This document shows positions 10,577 through 18,976 of a stretch of 64,000 nucleotides of DNA, in pieces. The notes under the pieces are model-generated. The model was not told where the DNA came from, made no database searches, and saw nothing but the letters and a program-made list of their open reading frames with translations. The stretch is from Acidimicrobiales bacterium (GTDB lineage Bacteria > Actinomycetota > Acidimicrobiia > Acidimicrobiales > Acidimicrobilacustridaceae), in assembly GCA_018401565.1 (NCBI GenBank), contig JAGYKS010000031.1, positions 124,001 to 188,000 of the forward strand, read 5' to 3'. A program made the position numbers and the translations under genes. The first letter of the stretch is position 1. Every line of letters starts with the position of its first letter.

Positions 10577-11293
10577 TCAGCTGCGGTGCAGCACCGTGGG
10601 TGATCGCAGGCGACGCTCGAGATGGTGCTCGAGTGCAGACGTGGCCAGGCGTTCCACTTCGCCGGTGGCCGCAGACGGCGGTTCGGCCAGCGCAGAACCC
10701 AACGACCCGCCCAGGATCTTGTGCACCAGGTCCACCGCCGCAGCCGACACCGGCAGGCCCCGGCGATGGGGGCCACACAACATGCCGCCTCGTTCAGTGT
10801 CGAACGCCACCAGCGGCCCCTGGCTGCCGCACACCACGCACGAATCCACAACCGGGCCAAAGCCGGTCTGGCCCAGGGCCTTGAGGAAGAACGCCGGCAC
10901 CACCAGCGGGGAGTCGTCGGTGGCCAGCAACGCCAGGGCCCGCACCAGCATGCGGAACAGGTCGGGCTCGGGTTCGCCCTCCACGGCGAGCTGGTCCACA
11001 GCCTCCAGCATCGACACCGCCCGGTTCAGCCGGTCAAGGTCCTCGCGCACCAGGCGGTAGTTGTCCACGGTTTCAGCCTGGGTGATGGTGTCGAGGCTGC
11101 GGCCGACGTGCAGTTGCAGGGCCACCTGGGTGGGAGGCTCGAGACGCGACCCGAACCGGCTTTTGGTCTTGCGCACCCCCTTGGCCACCGCCCGGACCTT
11201 GCCGTGGCCTTCGGTGAACAACACCACGATGCGGTCGGCCTCACCCAGCTTCCACGTCCGCAACACCACGGCGGTGTCGCGGTACTGGCTCAC
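10577..11293 (-). CDS. recO: DNA repair protein RecO
   Basis: A 238-residue protein that loads RecA onto SSB-coated single strands with RecR. The OB-fold N-terminus reads YRDTAVVLRTWKLGEADRIV and VRAVAKGVRKTKSRFGSRLE. A zinc site is visible as CVVCG plus LCGPHRRG. The GTG at 11293 overlaps the TGA of uppS in a GTGA junction, so the two are probably translationally coupled. The frame is intact. Confidence 0.9.
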   Translation of the reverse strand: MSQYRDTAVVLRTWKLGEADRIVVLFTEGHGKVRAVAKGVRKTKSRFGSRLEPPTQVALQLHVGRSLDTITQAETVDNYRLVREDLDRLNRAVSMLEAVDQLAVEGEPEPDLFRMLVRALALLATDDSPLVVPAFFLKALGQTGFGPVVDSCVVCGSQGPLVAFDTERGGMLCGPHRRGLPVSAAAVDLVHKILGGSLGSALAEPPSAATGEVERLATSALEHHLERRLRSPTVLHRS

Positions 11294-12036
11294 CCTGGGG
11301 CCCCTCCGGCATCGCTGCCGTCGGCCAGCCCGCCGTACCGGCGCTCACGCAACTGGTACTCACGGATGGCGTCGAACAGATGCTGACGGCGAAAGTCCGG
11401 CCACAGCACATCGGTGAACACGAGCTCGCTGTAGGCAAGCTCCCACAGCAAAAAGTTGGAGATCCGGTACTCGCCCGAGGTCCGCACCACAAGGTCGGGC
11501 TCGGGCATCTCGGGGTCGTACAGGTTCTTGGCGATGGTGCGTTCGGTGACCTTGGACGGGTCGATGCCCGACTCCATGATGCGCCGCACGGCATCCACGA
11601 TCTCGGCCCGACCCCCGTAGTTGAAGGCGATGGTGAACGTCATGCCGGTGTTGTTGGCCGTCATGTCGACCGTCTCGTCCATGAGCCGGATCAGCCGACG
11701 CGGCACCCGCCAGTCACGACGACCCAGCACCCGGATTCGCACGTTGCGCTCCGACAGCTCGTCTCGATGGCCGAGCAGAATGCGCTCGTTGAACCCCATG
11801 AGGTAGCGGACCTCGTCGGCGGGACGACGCCAGTTCTCGGTGGAAAAGGCGTACACCGTGAACCAGCCCAGCCCCACGTCGATGGCACCGTCGACAGTGT
11901 CGAACAGTGCGTCCTCTCCAGCTGCATGACCCTCGGTGCGCTTGAGACCCCGTCGCTTTGCCCATCGGCCATTGCCGTCCATCACACAGGCAACGTGGTT
12001 CGGCACGTGCTTCATGTCGATGCCGGACAGCTCCAC
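11290..12036 (-). CDS. uppS: Isoprenyl transferase (cis-prenyltransferase; undecaprenyl diphosphate synthase family)
   Basis: A 248-residue enzyme that condenses isopentenyl diphosphate units into the polyprenyl lipid carrier used for cell-wall synthesis. The catalytic P-loop-like motif VMDGNGRWAKRRG near residue 18 is diagnostic, followed by FSTENWRRPADEV, AFNYGGRAEIVDA, PEPDLVVRTSGEYRISNFLL and LVFTDVLWPDF. It lies in the era-uppS-recO order usual in actinobacteria. The chain length of the product cannot be read from the sequence. Confidence 0.92.
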   Translation of the reverse strand: MELSGIDMKHVPNHVACVMDGNGRWAKRRGLKRTEGHAAGEDALFDTVDGAIDVGLGWFTVYAFSTENWRRPADEVRYLMGFNERILLGHRDELSERNVRIRVLGRRDWRVPRRLIRLMDETVDMTANNTGMTFTIAFNYGGRAEIVDAVRRIMESGIDPSKVTERTIAKNLYDPEMPEPDLVVRTSGEYRISNFLLWELAYSELVFTDVLWPDFRRQHLFDAIREYQLRERRYGGLADGSDAGGAPG

Positions 12037-12050
12037 ACCGCTGACGTTAC

Positions 12051-12078
12051 CCGGTCACCGGCGACCTCTGGTGACCGG
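12051..12078. terminator. Perfect 9-bp inverted repeat between era and uppS
   Basis: CCGGTCACC and GGTGACCGG are separated by a 10-base loop in the 64-bp gap downstream of era. The stem is perfect and GC-rich but no T-tract follows on the minus strand. It could be a weak terminator, an attenuator or an operator ahead of uppS. Confidence 0.4.
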
Positions 12079-12100
12079 CGCCCAGCGGCCGATGGTGGGG

Positions 12101-12991
12101 TCAGTACCCCAGTCGCTCCAGAGCGCGGGGGCGACGCTGCCAGTCCTTGTCCACGGTGACGTGCAGCTCCAGAAACATCCGTTCGTCGAACTCGGCGCGC
12201 ACGGCGATGCCCACCTGCTTGAGTACCGACCCCTTGCGACCGATGACGATGCCCTTTTGCGAATCACGCTCCACCAGGATTTCGCACCGCACCCGCGGCC
12301 AGTCCCACTCGGTCACCCGGGTGGCCACCGAGTGCGGCACTTCCTCACGCAGTACCGCCAGCAGCTGCTCACGCACCAGCTCGGCCACCCAGAACGCCTC
12401 GGGCACGTCGGTGACCATGTCGGGCGGGTAGTAGGGCGGTCCCTCGGGAAGACGATCGATCAGGTGGTCGACCAGCGACGCAACGCCCTGACCGGTCGTG
12501 GCCGACACGGGAAAGAACGTGTCCATGGTCAGCTGGTCGGCGGCCCGGGCCAGCTGGGTGATCACCTCATCGGGTGCGGCCAGGTCCACCTTGTTCACCA
12601 CCACCACGGCATCCGACGGACAGCGGGCGGCAATGAACCTGTCGCCGGGCCCGATGGGGGCGGTGGCGTCCACGACCAGACACACCACGTCCACGTCACC
12701 GATGGCATCAGAAGCCGAGGCGTTGAGCCGCTCACCCAATGGACCACGCGGGCGATGGATGCCGGGGGTGTCCACGAACACGATCTGGGCCCCGGGACGG
12801 TGCAACACGCCGCGCACCTGGGTGCGGGTGGTCTGGGGCTTGTCGGAAACGATGGACACCTTGCGACCCAAAATGTTGTTGACCAGCGTGGACTTGCCCA
12901 CGTTTGGCCGCCCAACCACGGTGACGAACCCGCTGTGGAGCGACGTCATCGCATCATCGGCACTCATGGGATCTTCGGCGGGCCCGTTCAT
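12101..12991 (-). CDS. era: GTPase Era
   Basis: A 296-residue GTPase for 16S rRNA processing and 30S assembly. G1 is GRPNVGKSTLVN, the switch region is KPQTTRTQVRG, G3 is DTPGIH and G4 is NKVD. A C-terminal KH domain follows with ILVERDSQKGIVIGRKGSVL. The ATG at 12991 overlaps the TGA of the CorC-like gene (ATGA), so translation is probably coupled. The frame is clean. Confidence 0.95.
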   Translation of the reverse strand: MNGPAEDPMSADDAMTSLHSGFVTVVGRPNVGKSTLVNNILGRKVSIVSDKPQTTRTQVRGVLHRPGAQIVFVDTPGIHRPRGPLGERLNASASDAIGDVDVVCLVVDATAPIGPGDRFIAARCPSDAVVVVNKVDLAAPDEVITQLARAADQLTMDTFFPVSATTGQGVASLVDHLIDRLPEGPPYYPPDMVTDVPEAFWVAELVREQLLAVLREEVPHSVATRVTEWDWPRVRCEILVERDSQKGIVIGRKGSVLKQVGIAVRAEFDERMFLELHVTVDKDWQRRPRALERLGY

Positions 12992-14370
12992 CGTCGGTCT
13001 GCCACAGCGGTTCCCGGGTCACCGTTGCCACCGGTGGGTGACGCACCCCCGGATCGTTCGGACTGCCTGGTGGACCCGTGGTCGGTCGGAGTGTGGGTGG
13101 CAAGGTCACACGACCCCGGCTGCACCACGATGCGGTTGATGCGCCGACCCTGCACCCGGTCAGCCACCAGCAACCATCCGTTGCTGGCGGCCCAGTCACC
13201 GGCGGCCGGCACCCGCCCGAGCAGATGGAACAGCAAGCCACCCAGGGTGTCCCAGTCCCCCTCCGGCAGCGACGAGCCGAGGATGGCGTTGAGCTCATCG
13301 ACCGGCATTCTGGCGTTGACCCTCACTCGGCCACCCACGATCTTTTCGATCATGGGCTCCTCGCGGTCGTACTCGTCGACGATCTCCCCCACCAGTTCCT
13401 CGATGATGTCTTCAAGCGTCACCACTCCTGCGGTACCGCCGTACTCATCGACGACCACTGCCATGTGGAACTGCTCGGCCTGCATCTCACGCAACAGCTC
13501 GGCGATGCGCTTGGTCTCGGGAACGTGATGGGCCGGGCGCAACAGTGAGGCCACTTCCCGGTCGGACTCCCCATCGCGCTCACAGCGCATGAGGTCCTTG
13601 GCGTACACCAGGCCCACCACATCGTCGATGTCGCCGTCGGTAGCCGGCAACCGGGAATACCCGTGGAGGATGGCCACCTCCATGGCATCGGGCACCAGCA
13701 GTGTGGACGGAACCGTCACCATGTCGGGACGCGGCACCATCACCTCGCGCACCACGGTGTCGCCGAACTCGATGATCTGACCGATGAGCACCCGCTCTTC
13801 ACTCTCGATGACCTCTTCGGCCACCGCTGCGTCCACCATGGCCAGCAATTCCTCTTCGGACACGAACGGTCCCTTTTCGAGTCCCTTGCCGGGCAGCAGC
13901 ACGTTGGTCAGCCCGATCAGTCCCTGAGACAACATTCGCAACGGCCAGATCTTCACCATTGCCGACACCGGCGTGGCAGCGAACAGCGCAGAGCGCTCGG
14001 GATGTTCGATGGCCCACGTCTTGGGGGCAGCCTCGGCCAACACGAACACCACCACGACATTGATGAACGTGCCCACCGCCACGCCCCACGCCCCGAACAG
14101 CTGATTGGCCAAAATGCCTGTCAGGGTGGCCTGCACGAGCTGACACACCAACACCACCAGCAACACCACGTTGAGGAAGCGCTCGGGATGGGCAACCAGT
14201 TCCTGCAGACGGAGGGCTCCGCTGCGGCCCTCTTCGGCAAGTGCCTGGGCCTTGGACCGGGTCATGCGGGTGAGGGCCGTCTCGGCCAGAGCCAAAAAGA
14301 CCGATGCGAGGAGCATCACCACGATCACCGCGATCATGGCGGTCTGTGTTCCGGTCAGGGCCAAAATCAT
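12988..14370 (-). CDS. Hemolysin/CorC-family membrane protein with CBS domains
   Basis: A 460-residue protein with an N-terminal DUF21/CNNM transmembrane domain (several hydrophobic helices, e.g. IAVIVVMLLASVFLALAETA). A pair of CBS domains follows (VVREVMVPRPDMVTVPS, SRLPATDGDIDDVVGLVYAK, AVVVDEYGGTAGVVTLEDII). It ends with a CorC_HlyC transporter-associated domain (DELNAILGSSLPEGDWDTLG). Members are linked to Mg2+/Co2+ export or resistance. The ATG at 14370 has AAGGAGA upstream and overlaps the ybeY stop in an ATGA junction. The acidic, Ser/Gly-rich tail after the last domain is not conserved. Confidence 0.9.
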   Translation of the reverse strand: MILALTGTQTAMIAVIVVMLLASVFLALAETALTRMTRSKAQALAEEGRSGALRLQELVAHPERFLNVVLLVVLVCQLVQATLTGILANQLFGAWGVAVGTFINVVVVFVLAEAAPKTWAIEHPERSALFAATPVSAMVKIWPLRMLSQGLIGLTNVLLPGKGLEKGPFVSEEELLAMVDAAVAEEVIESEERVLIGQIIEFGDTVVREVMVPRPDMVTVPSTLLVPDAMEVAILHGYSRLPATDGDIDDVVGLVYAKDLMRCERDGESDREVASLLRPAHHVPETKRIAELLREMQAEQFHMAVVVDEYGGTAGVVTLEDIIEELVGEIVDEYDREEPMIEKIVGGRVRVNARMPVDELNAILGSSLPEGDWDTLGGLLFHLLGRVPAAGDWAASNGWLLVADRVQGRRINRIVVQPGSCDLATHTPTDHGSTRQSERSGGASPTGGNGDPGTAVADRR

Positions 14371-15038
14371 GATGAATGCTCTCCTTCTGCAGCCGGTACA
14401 CCCGGGGCGGATGACGCTGAATCGGACGTGATGGAGGTGGGCTGGTCGTGCACCGCAAGGGCGTCCCACGGGTGACGGGCCGGCATTCGCCAGAACTGAC
14501 CGAGATGGGCCCGCTCCCGCTCCTGCATGGCCACTCGGTCGGCTGCCTCGGCATGGTCCATGCCGAGCACGTGCAACACCCCATGGACCACCAACAGCGC
14601 AATCTCGTCGTCCACGGTGCCGGCATGCTCGGGGGCGTTGCGTGCGGCCACTTCGGGGCAAATCACCACGTCACCGAGCAGCAACGGAAGATCGTCGGCG
14701 CCCAAAGGATCGCGGTCGGGGCCTGGCGTGCCGCCATCGGGCTGACGGCCGGGGTCGACCGGGCCGGCGTCGATCGGGAACGCCAGCACGTCGGTGGGGC
14801 CATCAACATCCATGAAATTGACGTTGAGTGTTTCCATGGCACCGGCATCGATGAACAGCAGCGACAGCTCGGCGTCACCGGTTACCCCTTCGGCCACCAG
14901 CACCTGCTCGGCCAGACGTTGCCAGGTCGCCACGTCCACGGGATGGTCCGACTGTTCGTCGGCGGCGTACACCGCCACCACACCGTCGTCGGGGCCGCGT
15001 CGCCGTCGGCGACGTCGGGGTGGGCGCGGCGACTTCAC
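14367..15038 (-). CDS. ybeY: Endoribonuclease YbeY (rRNA maturation)
   Basis: A metal-dependent RNase acting on 16S rRNA 3' ends. The zinc motif HGVLHVLGMDH is intact near the C-terminus, preceded by the family's DGPTDVLAFPID and LLLGDVVICPEVA. The N-terminus is unclear. In this frame GTG at 15038 (or 14981) can start. A different frame starting GTG at 15136 overlaps the phoH stop (GTGA) but ends after 33 residues. A frame change inside the repeat at 15057-15120 would join that coupled start to the conserved part. The C-terminus has a 45-residue extension beyond the usual end. Confidence 0.85.
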   Translation of the reverse strand: MKSPRPPRRRRRRRGPDDGVVAVYAADEQSDHPVDVATWQRLAEQVLVAEGVTGDAELSLLFIDAGAMETLNVNFMDVDGPTDVLAFPIDAGPVDPGRQPDGGTPGPDRDPLGADDLPLLLGDVVICPEVAARNAPEHAGTVDDEIALLVVHGVLHVLGMDHAEAADRVAMQERERAHLGQFWRMPARHPWDALAVHDQPTSITSDSASSAPGVPAAEGEHSS

Positions 15039-15056
15039 AGGCGTGCACCCGTTGGC

Positions 15057-15120
15057 GGCACCGTGGGCGGCACCGTGTTCGCCGCACCCGTGCTTGCGGC
15101 ACCCGTGTTCGCCGCACCCG
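15057..15120. repeat. About 15-bp tandem repeat at the ybeY 5' end
   Basis: Units of the type GCCGCACCCGTGCTT recur with a 15-bp period four times, with changes at a few positions. The array covers the disputed start region of ybeY and would encode a Gly/Ala/Thr-rich or Cys/His-rich linker depending on frame. Confidence 0.7.
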
Positions 15121-15132
15121 ACGCAGGCGTGC

Positions 15133-16080
15133 TCACGTGGACTGGGCCCGTTCGTAAGCGTCCACAATGTCAGCAACGATGCGATGTCGCACCACATCGC
15201 GCGAGTTCAGGTGCACGAACCCGATCCCGTCGATGTCGCCCAGCATCGGCTCCAGACCGGCCAGACCCGACCGGCCGTCGGCCACATCCACCTGGGTCAC
15301 GTCGCCGGTGACCACCGCACGCGACCCGAAACCAATGCGGGTCAGGAACATCTTCATCTGTTCGGGGGTGGTGTTTTGGGCCTCGTCGAGGATGATGAAG
15401 CTGGAGTTCAGTGTCCGGCCCCGCATGAAGGCTAGGGGTGCCACCTCCACCGAGTTGCGTTCGAGCAGTCGGGCGGCTCCGTCGGTTCCCACCATGTCGT
15501 GCAGCGCGTCATACAACGGCCGCAGGTAGGGGTCGACCTTGGCCATCAGGTCACCGGGCAGGAACCCCAGCCGTTCGCCAGCCTCAACGGCCGGGCGGGT
15601 GAGGATGATCCGGTCGACTTCCTTGGCCTGCAGGGCCCGAACCGCCATGGCCACGGCCAGCCACGACTTTCCCGTGCCTGCCGGCCCGAGGCCGAAGGTG
15701 ATCACATTGCCGGCGATGGCGTCCACGTACCGCTTCTGACCCGCCGACTTGGGCCGCACCGCCGAGCTTCGTCCCGGGCGCAGGATCTCGGTGCGAAACA
15801 CCTCACCGGGTCGCTCATCGGCTTTGACCATGTCGATGCTGCGCAGCACCCCGGCGGGTTCGAGCGCCTGGCCTGACTGCACCATGGTCACCAACGCCGA
15901 GAACACCCGACCCACCTGTTCAGCCGAATCGCCTTCCACGGTGATCTCGTTGCCGCGCACGAGTACCGACGCATCGGGAAAGGCGTGCTCCACCAGACGC
16001 AGAAGCTCGTCGTGCTGTCCGAGCAGACCAACCATCAGGTGATTGCCGGGAACATCGATGCGCACCGTCGTGGCAGTCAC
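15133..16080 (-). CDS. phoH: PhoH family ATPase
   Basis: A 315-residue cytoplasmic ATPase of the PhoL/PhoH type, usually next to ybeY and thought to assist RNA processing. Walker A is GLGPAGTGKSWLA, Walker B is SFIILDEAQN, with GDVTQVD as sensor. The N-terminal RNA-binding-like segment is DASVLVRGNEITVEGDS. The GTG at 16080 follows directly on the TAG of the upstream HTH gene. The frame is intact. Confidence 0.93.
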   Translation of the reverse strand: MTATTVRIDVPGNHLMVGLLGQHDELLRLVEHAFPDASVLVRGNEITVEGDSAEQVGRVFSALVTMVQSGQALEPAGVLRSIDMVKADERPGEVFRTEILRPGRSSAVRPKSAGQKRYVDAIAGNVITFGLGPAGTGKSWLAVAMAVRALQAKEVDRIILTRPAVEAGERLGFLPGDLMAKVDPYLRPLYDALHDMVGTDGAARLLERNSVEVAPLAFMRGRTLNSSFIILDEAQNTTPEQMKMFLTRIGFGSRAVVTGDVTQVDVADGRSGLAGLEPMLGDIDGIGFVHLNSRDVVRHRIVADIVDAYERAQST

Positions 16081-16353
16081 CTAGCGGGCGCTCGGAACCG
16101 AGTCGGAGCTCTGGCTGGGATCGGCGTAGAGATGATCGAGGCTGCCCGGTTCAATCCGGCAGGTGTCGATGAAATCATCTACCTCAGCCACCCGCAGCCG
16201 AATGACCCGGCCGAATCGGTACGCCGGGAGCTGACCCTCGTCGATGAACCGGTACAGGGTGCGGGCAGTTATTCCGAGGCGGCTTGCAGCTTCGGCTGTG
16301 CTCAACCATTCGACAGCCGGTTGACCCGGACGGTCGGTCGCAGCGGACTCCAC
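16081..16353 (-). CDS. Small helix-turn-helix (excisionase/MerR-type) DNA-binding protein
   Basis: A 90-residue protein made almost entirely of an HTH_17/excisionase-like winged helix: WLSTAEAASRLGITARTLYR, then FIDEGQLPAYRFGRVIRLR and AEVDDFIDTCR. Such proteins bind DNA with a recognition helix plus a beta-wing. It sits directly before phoH with no gap, so it is likely the first gene of the phoH-ybeY-corC-era unit. No integrase is near, so an operon-regulator role is more plausible than phage excision. The GTG at 16353 is chosen because it gives the compact domain. Confidence 0.8.
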   Translation of the reverse strand: MESAATDRPGQPAVEWLSTAEAASRLGITARTLYRFIDEGQLPAYRFGRVIRLRVAEVDDFIDTCRIEPGSLDHLYADPSQSSDSVPSAR

Positions 16354-16455
16354 GTCGCAAAGCGTAGCGGTTGGAGGGGAAGGTCCGTCATCTGGCAGTT
16401 GCCGTCTGCGGTGTGCCGGCCGGGGTAGGGCCCCCGAGTGGTGCACACAAGTCGA

Positions 16456-17112
16456 TCAGCACCCGGGTTCGTCTGGCCTGGTCAACGGGTCGTGGGGGTC
16501 GTGGCCCTCAACACCCGAACCACCCAGCAACTGCCGGGGTGTGGCGGCGATGATGCGCAGGTCAAGCCACACCGAGCGGGTCTGGATGTACTCAAGGTCG
16601 AAGTTGATGCGCTGGGCCCACGACAGCGTGTTTCGACCCCGTACCTGGGCAAGGCCGGTCAGTCCCGGACGCACGCACAACCGACCCAACTGGCGCTGGT
16701 CGTAGCGCTCGACCTGATAGGCCAGCGTGGGCCGAGGGCCAACAACCGACATGTCGCCGTAGACCACGTTGAGCAACTGGGGCAGCTCATCGAGCGACAG
16801 ACGCCGAAGAAACCGGCCCGCCAGCGTGATGCGGCTGGCGTCGGGGATCAGCGGGTTGTCACCCACCAGCATGGTGCGGAACTTCACCACCTCAAACGAC
16901 TTGCCACCCATGCCGACACGCTGTTGACGAAAAAACACCGGGCCGCGCGATGTGGCCTTGATGGCCAATGCACACACCAGACCCACCGACACCACCGGCA
17001 CCGCCACCAACGCCACCACAACCAGGTCCAACAGACGCTGGCCCCGATACGGACCCCGATCGCACAACAGCCCAGGCGATCCCTGAGTCACCTCCGGCTG
17101 TGTGTTCGCCAT
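16456..17112 (-). CDS. Sugar transferase (polyprenyl-phosphate glycosylphosphotransferase)
   Basis: A 218-residue bacterial sugar transferase of the WbaP/PglC C-terminal type. It moves a sugar-1-phosphate from a nucleotide sugar to undecaprenyl phosphate, the first step of an exopolysaccharide or glycan. One membrane helix (LLDLVVVALVAVPVVSVGLV) is followed by FFRQQRVGMGGKSFEVVKFR, then FLRRLSLDELPQLLNVVYGD, MSVVGPRPTL and VRPGLTGLAQVRGRNTLSW. All are family signatures. The ATG at 17112 has AAAGAGG nine bases upstream. No other glycan genes adjoin it in this window. Confidence 0.9.
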   Translation of the reverse strand: MANTQPEVTQGSPGLLCDRGPYRGQRLLDLVVVALVAVPVVSVGLVCALAIKATSRGPVFFRQQRVGMGGKSFEVVKFRTMLVGDNPLIPDASRITLAGRFLRRLSLDELPQLLNVVYGDMSVVGPRPTLAYQVERYDQRQLGRLCVRPGLTGLAQVRGRNTLSWAQRINFDLEYIQTRSVWLDLRIIAATPRQLLGGSGVEGHDPHDPLTRPDEPGC

Positions 17113-17454
17113 GCCTGCCTCTTTCGATGCCGGGGATCGTGGGTGACCATCCCCTGCCCGGCGGCACCGGGGATCCGCCCCATTATGCAACGACCTGCTT
17201 GTCCCGGGTTCCCCGGCATGGCCCACCTGCGTCTGTGGGCAACGACCATCGGTAGGATCGATGTGTGCGGTGTGGACCAACGTGGCCCCACCCCGCCGAC
17301 CAGCGCCAGTGCGCAGCCCTTCATCGATGTACCGATCCCAGCCCAGCCGGCAGCACCATGTCGGCCACCTGACCCCGACCGATGGCCTCCAGCCATCGAA
17401 CCACCCTGCAAGGGCCCATCCCACCCACGAACGTTGTGATCGCAGGGTCTGGCA

Positions 17455-18843
17455 GTGACCACCCCCACCAGCAACGAGCCCGGGCACCCCGACGAGACGT
17501 CTGGATCTCCCGTCCCAGCGGATGACCAGACATCGGGTGCAGCCGGGTTGTTCGAGGAGGCGGCCCTCGAGGGCGACATCGAACGTGCCCCCGACCCGCA
17601 ATCGACCACGTCCAGCAGGTACGCCCCCGGCACCGCCGGCGCCGCGCTCAGCCATCCCCGGTTCCGGTCGGTGTTTATTGGCGGCCTCGTGTCCAACACC
17701 GGATCGTGGATGCAGAACGTCACGCTGGCGGCATGGACGTTCACCCTCACCGGGTCCGAGACCTTCGTCAGCCTGGTGGTGTTCGCCCAACTGGGGCCGC
17801 TGCTGCTGTTCACCATCATCGGTGGCACCCTCGCCGACATCTTCGACCGGCGACGCCTTTTGCTGGCCGTGGGTGTGCAGCAGGCGGTGTTCTCGCTGCT
17901 GCTGGCACTGCTCGCCACCCAGGACAGCCCAAGCCGCATCGGAATCCTGGCCTGTGTGCTGGGCATCGGTGTGGGCCAGGCCATCAACGCCCCCACGTTC
18001 AGTTCGCTGCTCCCCACCCTGGTCCCCCGCCGCGACATGGCCGGGGCCATCTCGCTGCAGTCTGTGAATCTCAACGCATCGCGGGTCATCGGCCCCGCCA
18101 TCGGCGGCGTGATCCTGGGATTGTCGGGACCACCGGCGGTGTTTGTGGTGAACGCGCTCTCATTCAGTGCCATCTTCATCGTGGTGTACCGGCTTCGCTT
18201 TCCGCCGGTGCCGGTGGACCCCACGGCTGTTCGTGGCCTGCGCCGGTTGCTGGGCGGATTCACTGTGGCTAAGGCCGACCCCGTGGTGGGACGGTCGCTG
18301 ATCGTCATGGCGCTGTTTTCGTTTTTCTGTCTGCCGTTCGTCACCCAGATGCCCGCCATCGCCGACCGCAACCTCGGCATCAATCCCGAGAGCCTCGCCT
18401 ACGGCGCCCTGTACGCCGCCTTTGCCCTCGGCTCGCTGGGTGGCGCGCTGTCGGTGGGCACGGTGTTCGCCGGCCGGTCCATGCCCACGCTGGTGCGTGG
18501 TGGGTTGCTGGGGTTCGCCGTCGCCATGGCAGCGTTCGCACTGCTGCGCAATGCCCCGGCGGCCTACGTGGTGGCGATCCTGGTGGGGTTTGCCTACTTC
18601 ACCACCGTCACTGCACTATCCACGGTGGTCCAAAGCCGCATCAGCGATGCCCAGCGGGGCCGGGTGATGGCCCTGTGGATCATGGCGTTCGGTGGCACGG
18701 TGCCGGTTGGCGGGCTGGTGTTCGGCCCGATGATGGAACTCACCTCGGTCACCGCCGTGATGCTGGTGGGTGCGGTCATGGCCGTGGTGCTCGTAGCCCT
18801 GGCACGGCTCGATGGTCCTGTGCCACGAATGACCCGGTCATGA
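17455..18843 (+). CDS. MFS transporter, EntS-like exporter
   Basis: A 462-residue major-facilitator protein with a polar N-terminus of about 60 residues and about eleven to twelve membrane helices. FRSVFIGGLVSNTGSWMQNV opens helix 1. The loop 2-3 signature appears as GGTLADIFDRRRLLLA, and a second copy of the loop motif is DAQRGRVMALWIMAFGG. This layout is typical of the MFS_3 group, which includes enterobactin exporters and multidrug pumps. The substrate is unknown. It converges with murF across a tandem repeat. Confidence 0.85.
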   Translation: MTTPTSNEPGHPDETSGSPVPADDQTSGAAGLFEEAALEGDIERAPDPQSTTSSRYAPGTAGAALSHPRFRSVFIGGLVSNTGSWMQNVTLAAWTFTLTGSETFVSLVVFAQLGPLLLFTIIGGTLADIFDRRRLLLAVGVQQAVFSLLLALLATQDSPSRIGILACVLGIGVGQAINAPTFSSLLPTLVPRRDMAGAISLQSVNLNASRVIGPAIGGVILGLSGPPAVFVVNALSFSAIFIVVYRLRFPPVPVDPTAVRGLRRLLGGFTVAKADPVVGRSLIVMALFSFFCLPFVTQMPAIADRNLGINPESLAYGALYAAFALGSLGGALSVGTVFAGRSMPTLVRGGLLGFAVAMAAFALLRNAPAAYVVAILVGFAYFTTVTALSTVVQSRISDAQRGRVMALWIMAFGGTVPVGGLVFGPMMELTSVTAVMLVGAVMAVVLVALARLDGPVPRMTRS

Positions 18844-18909
18844 CCACATCGCCCTGACGCCCAGGGCTGTCCGCTCCCCGCACGCTGGTCCCGACCGCCG
18901 TTGCGATCC

Positions 18910-18968
18910 TTTGGTGCGACCAGCCTTTGGTGCGACCACCCTTTGGTGCGACCAGCCTTTGGTACGAC
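18910..18968. repeat. 16-bp tandem repeat, 3.7 copies
   Basis: Units of TTTGGTGCGACCAGCC repeat exactly every 16 bp between the convergent MFS and murF genes. Copies one and three are identical and copy two differs at one base. The period is not a multiple of three and no gene covers it. Confidence 0.9.
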
Positions 18969-18976
18969 CTCTGGGG

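Noticed and set aside
15057..15136. Separate 33-codon gene starting at the phoH stop
   Set aside because: Ala/Thr/Gly-rich and entirely repeat-derived; more likely the true, frame-shifted N-terminus of ybeY than a gene.
16081..16353. Prophage or integrative-element excisionase
   Set aside because: No integrase, att-like direct repeats or phage genes nearby; it abuts phoH in a housekeeping operon.
18910..18968. Possible CRISPR array
   Set aside because: Units are only 16 bp and directly adjacent with no spacers; no cas genes in the window. The same holds for the other arrays.
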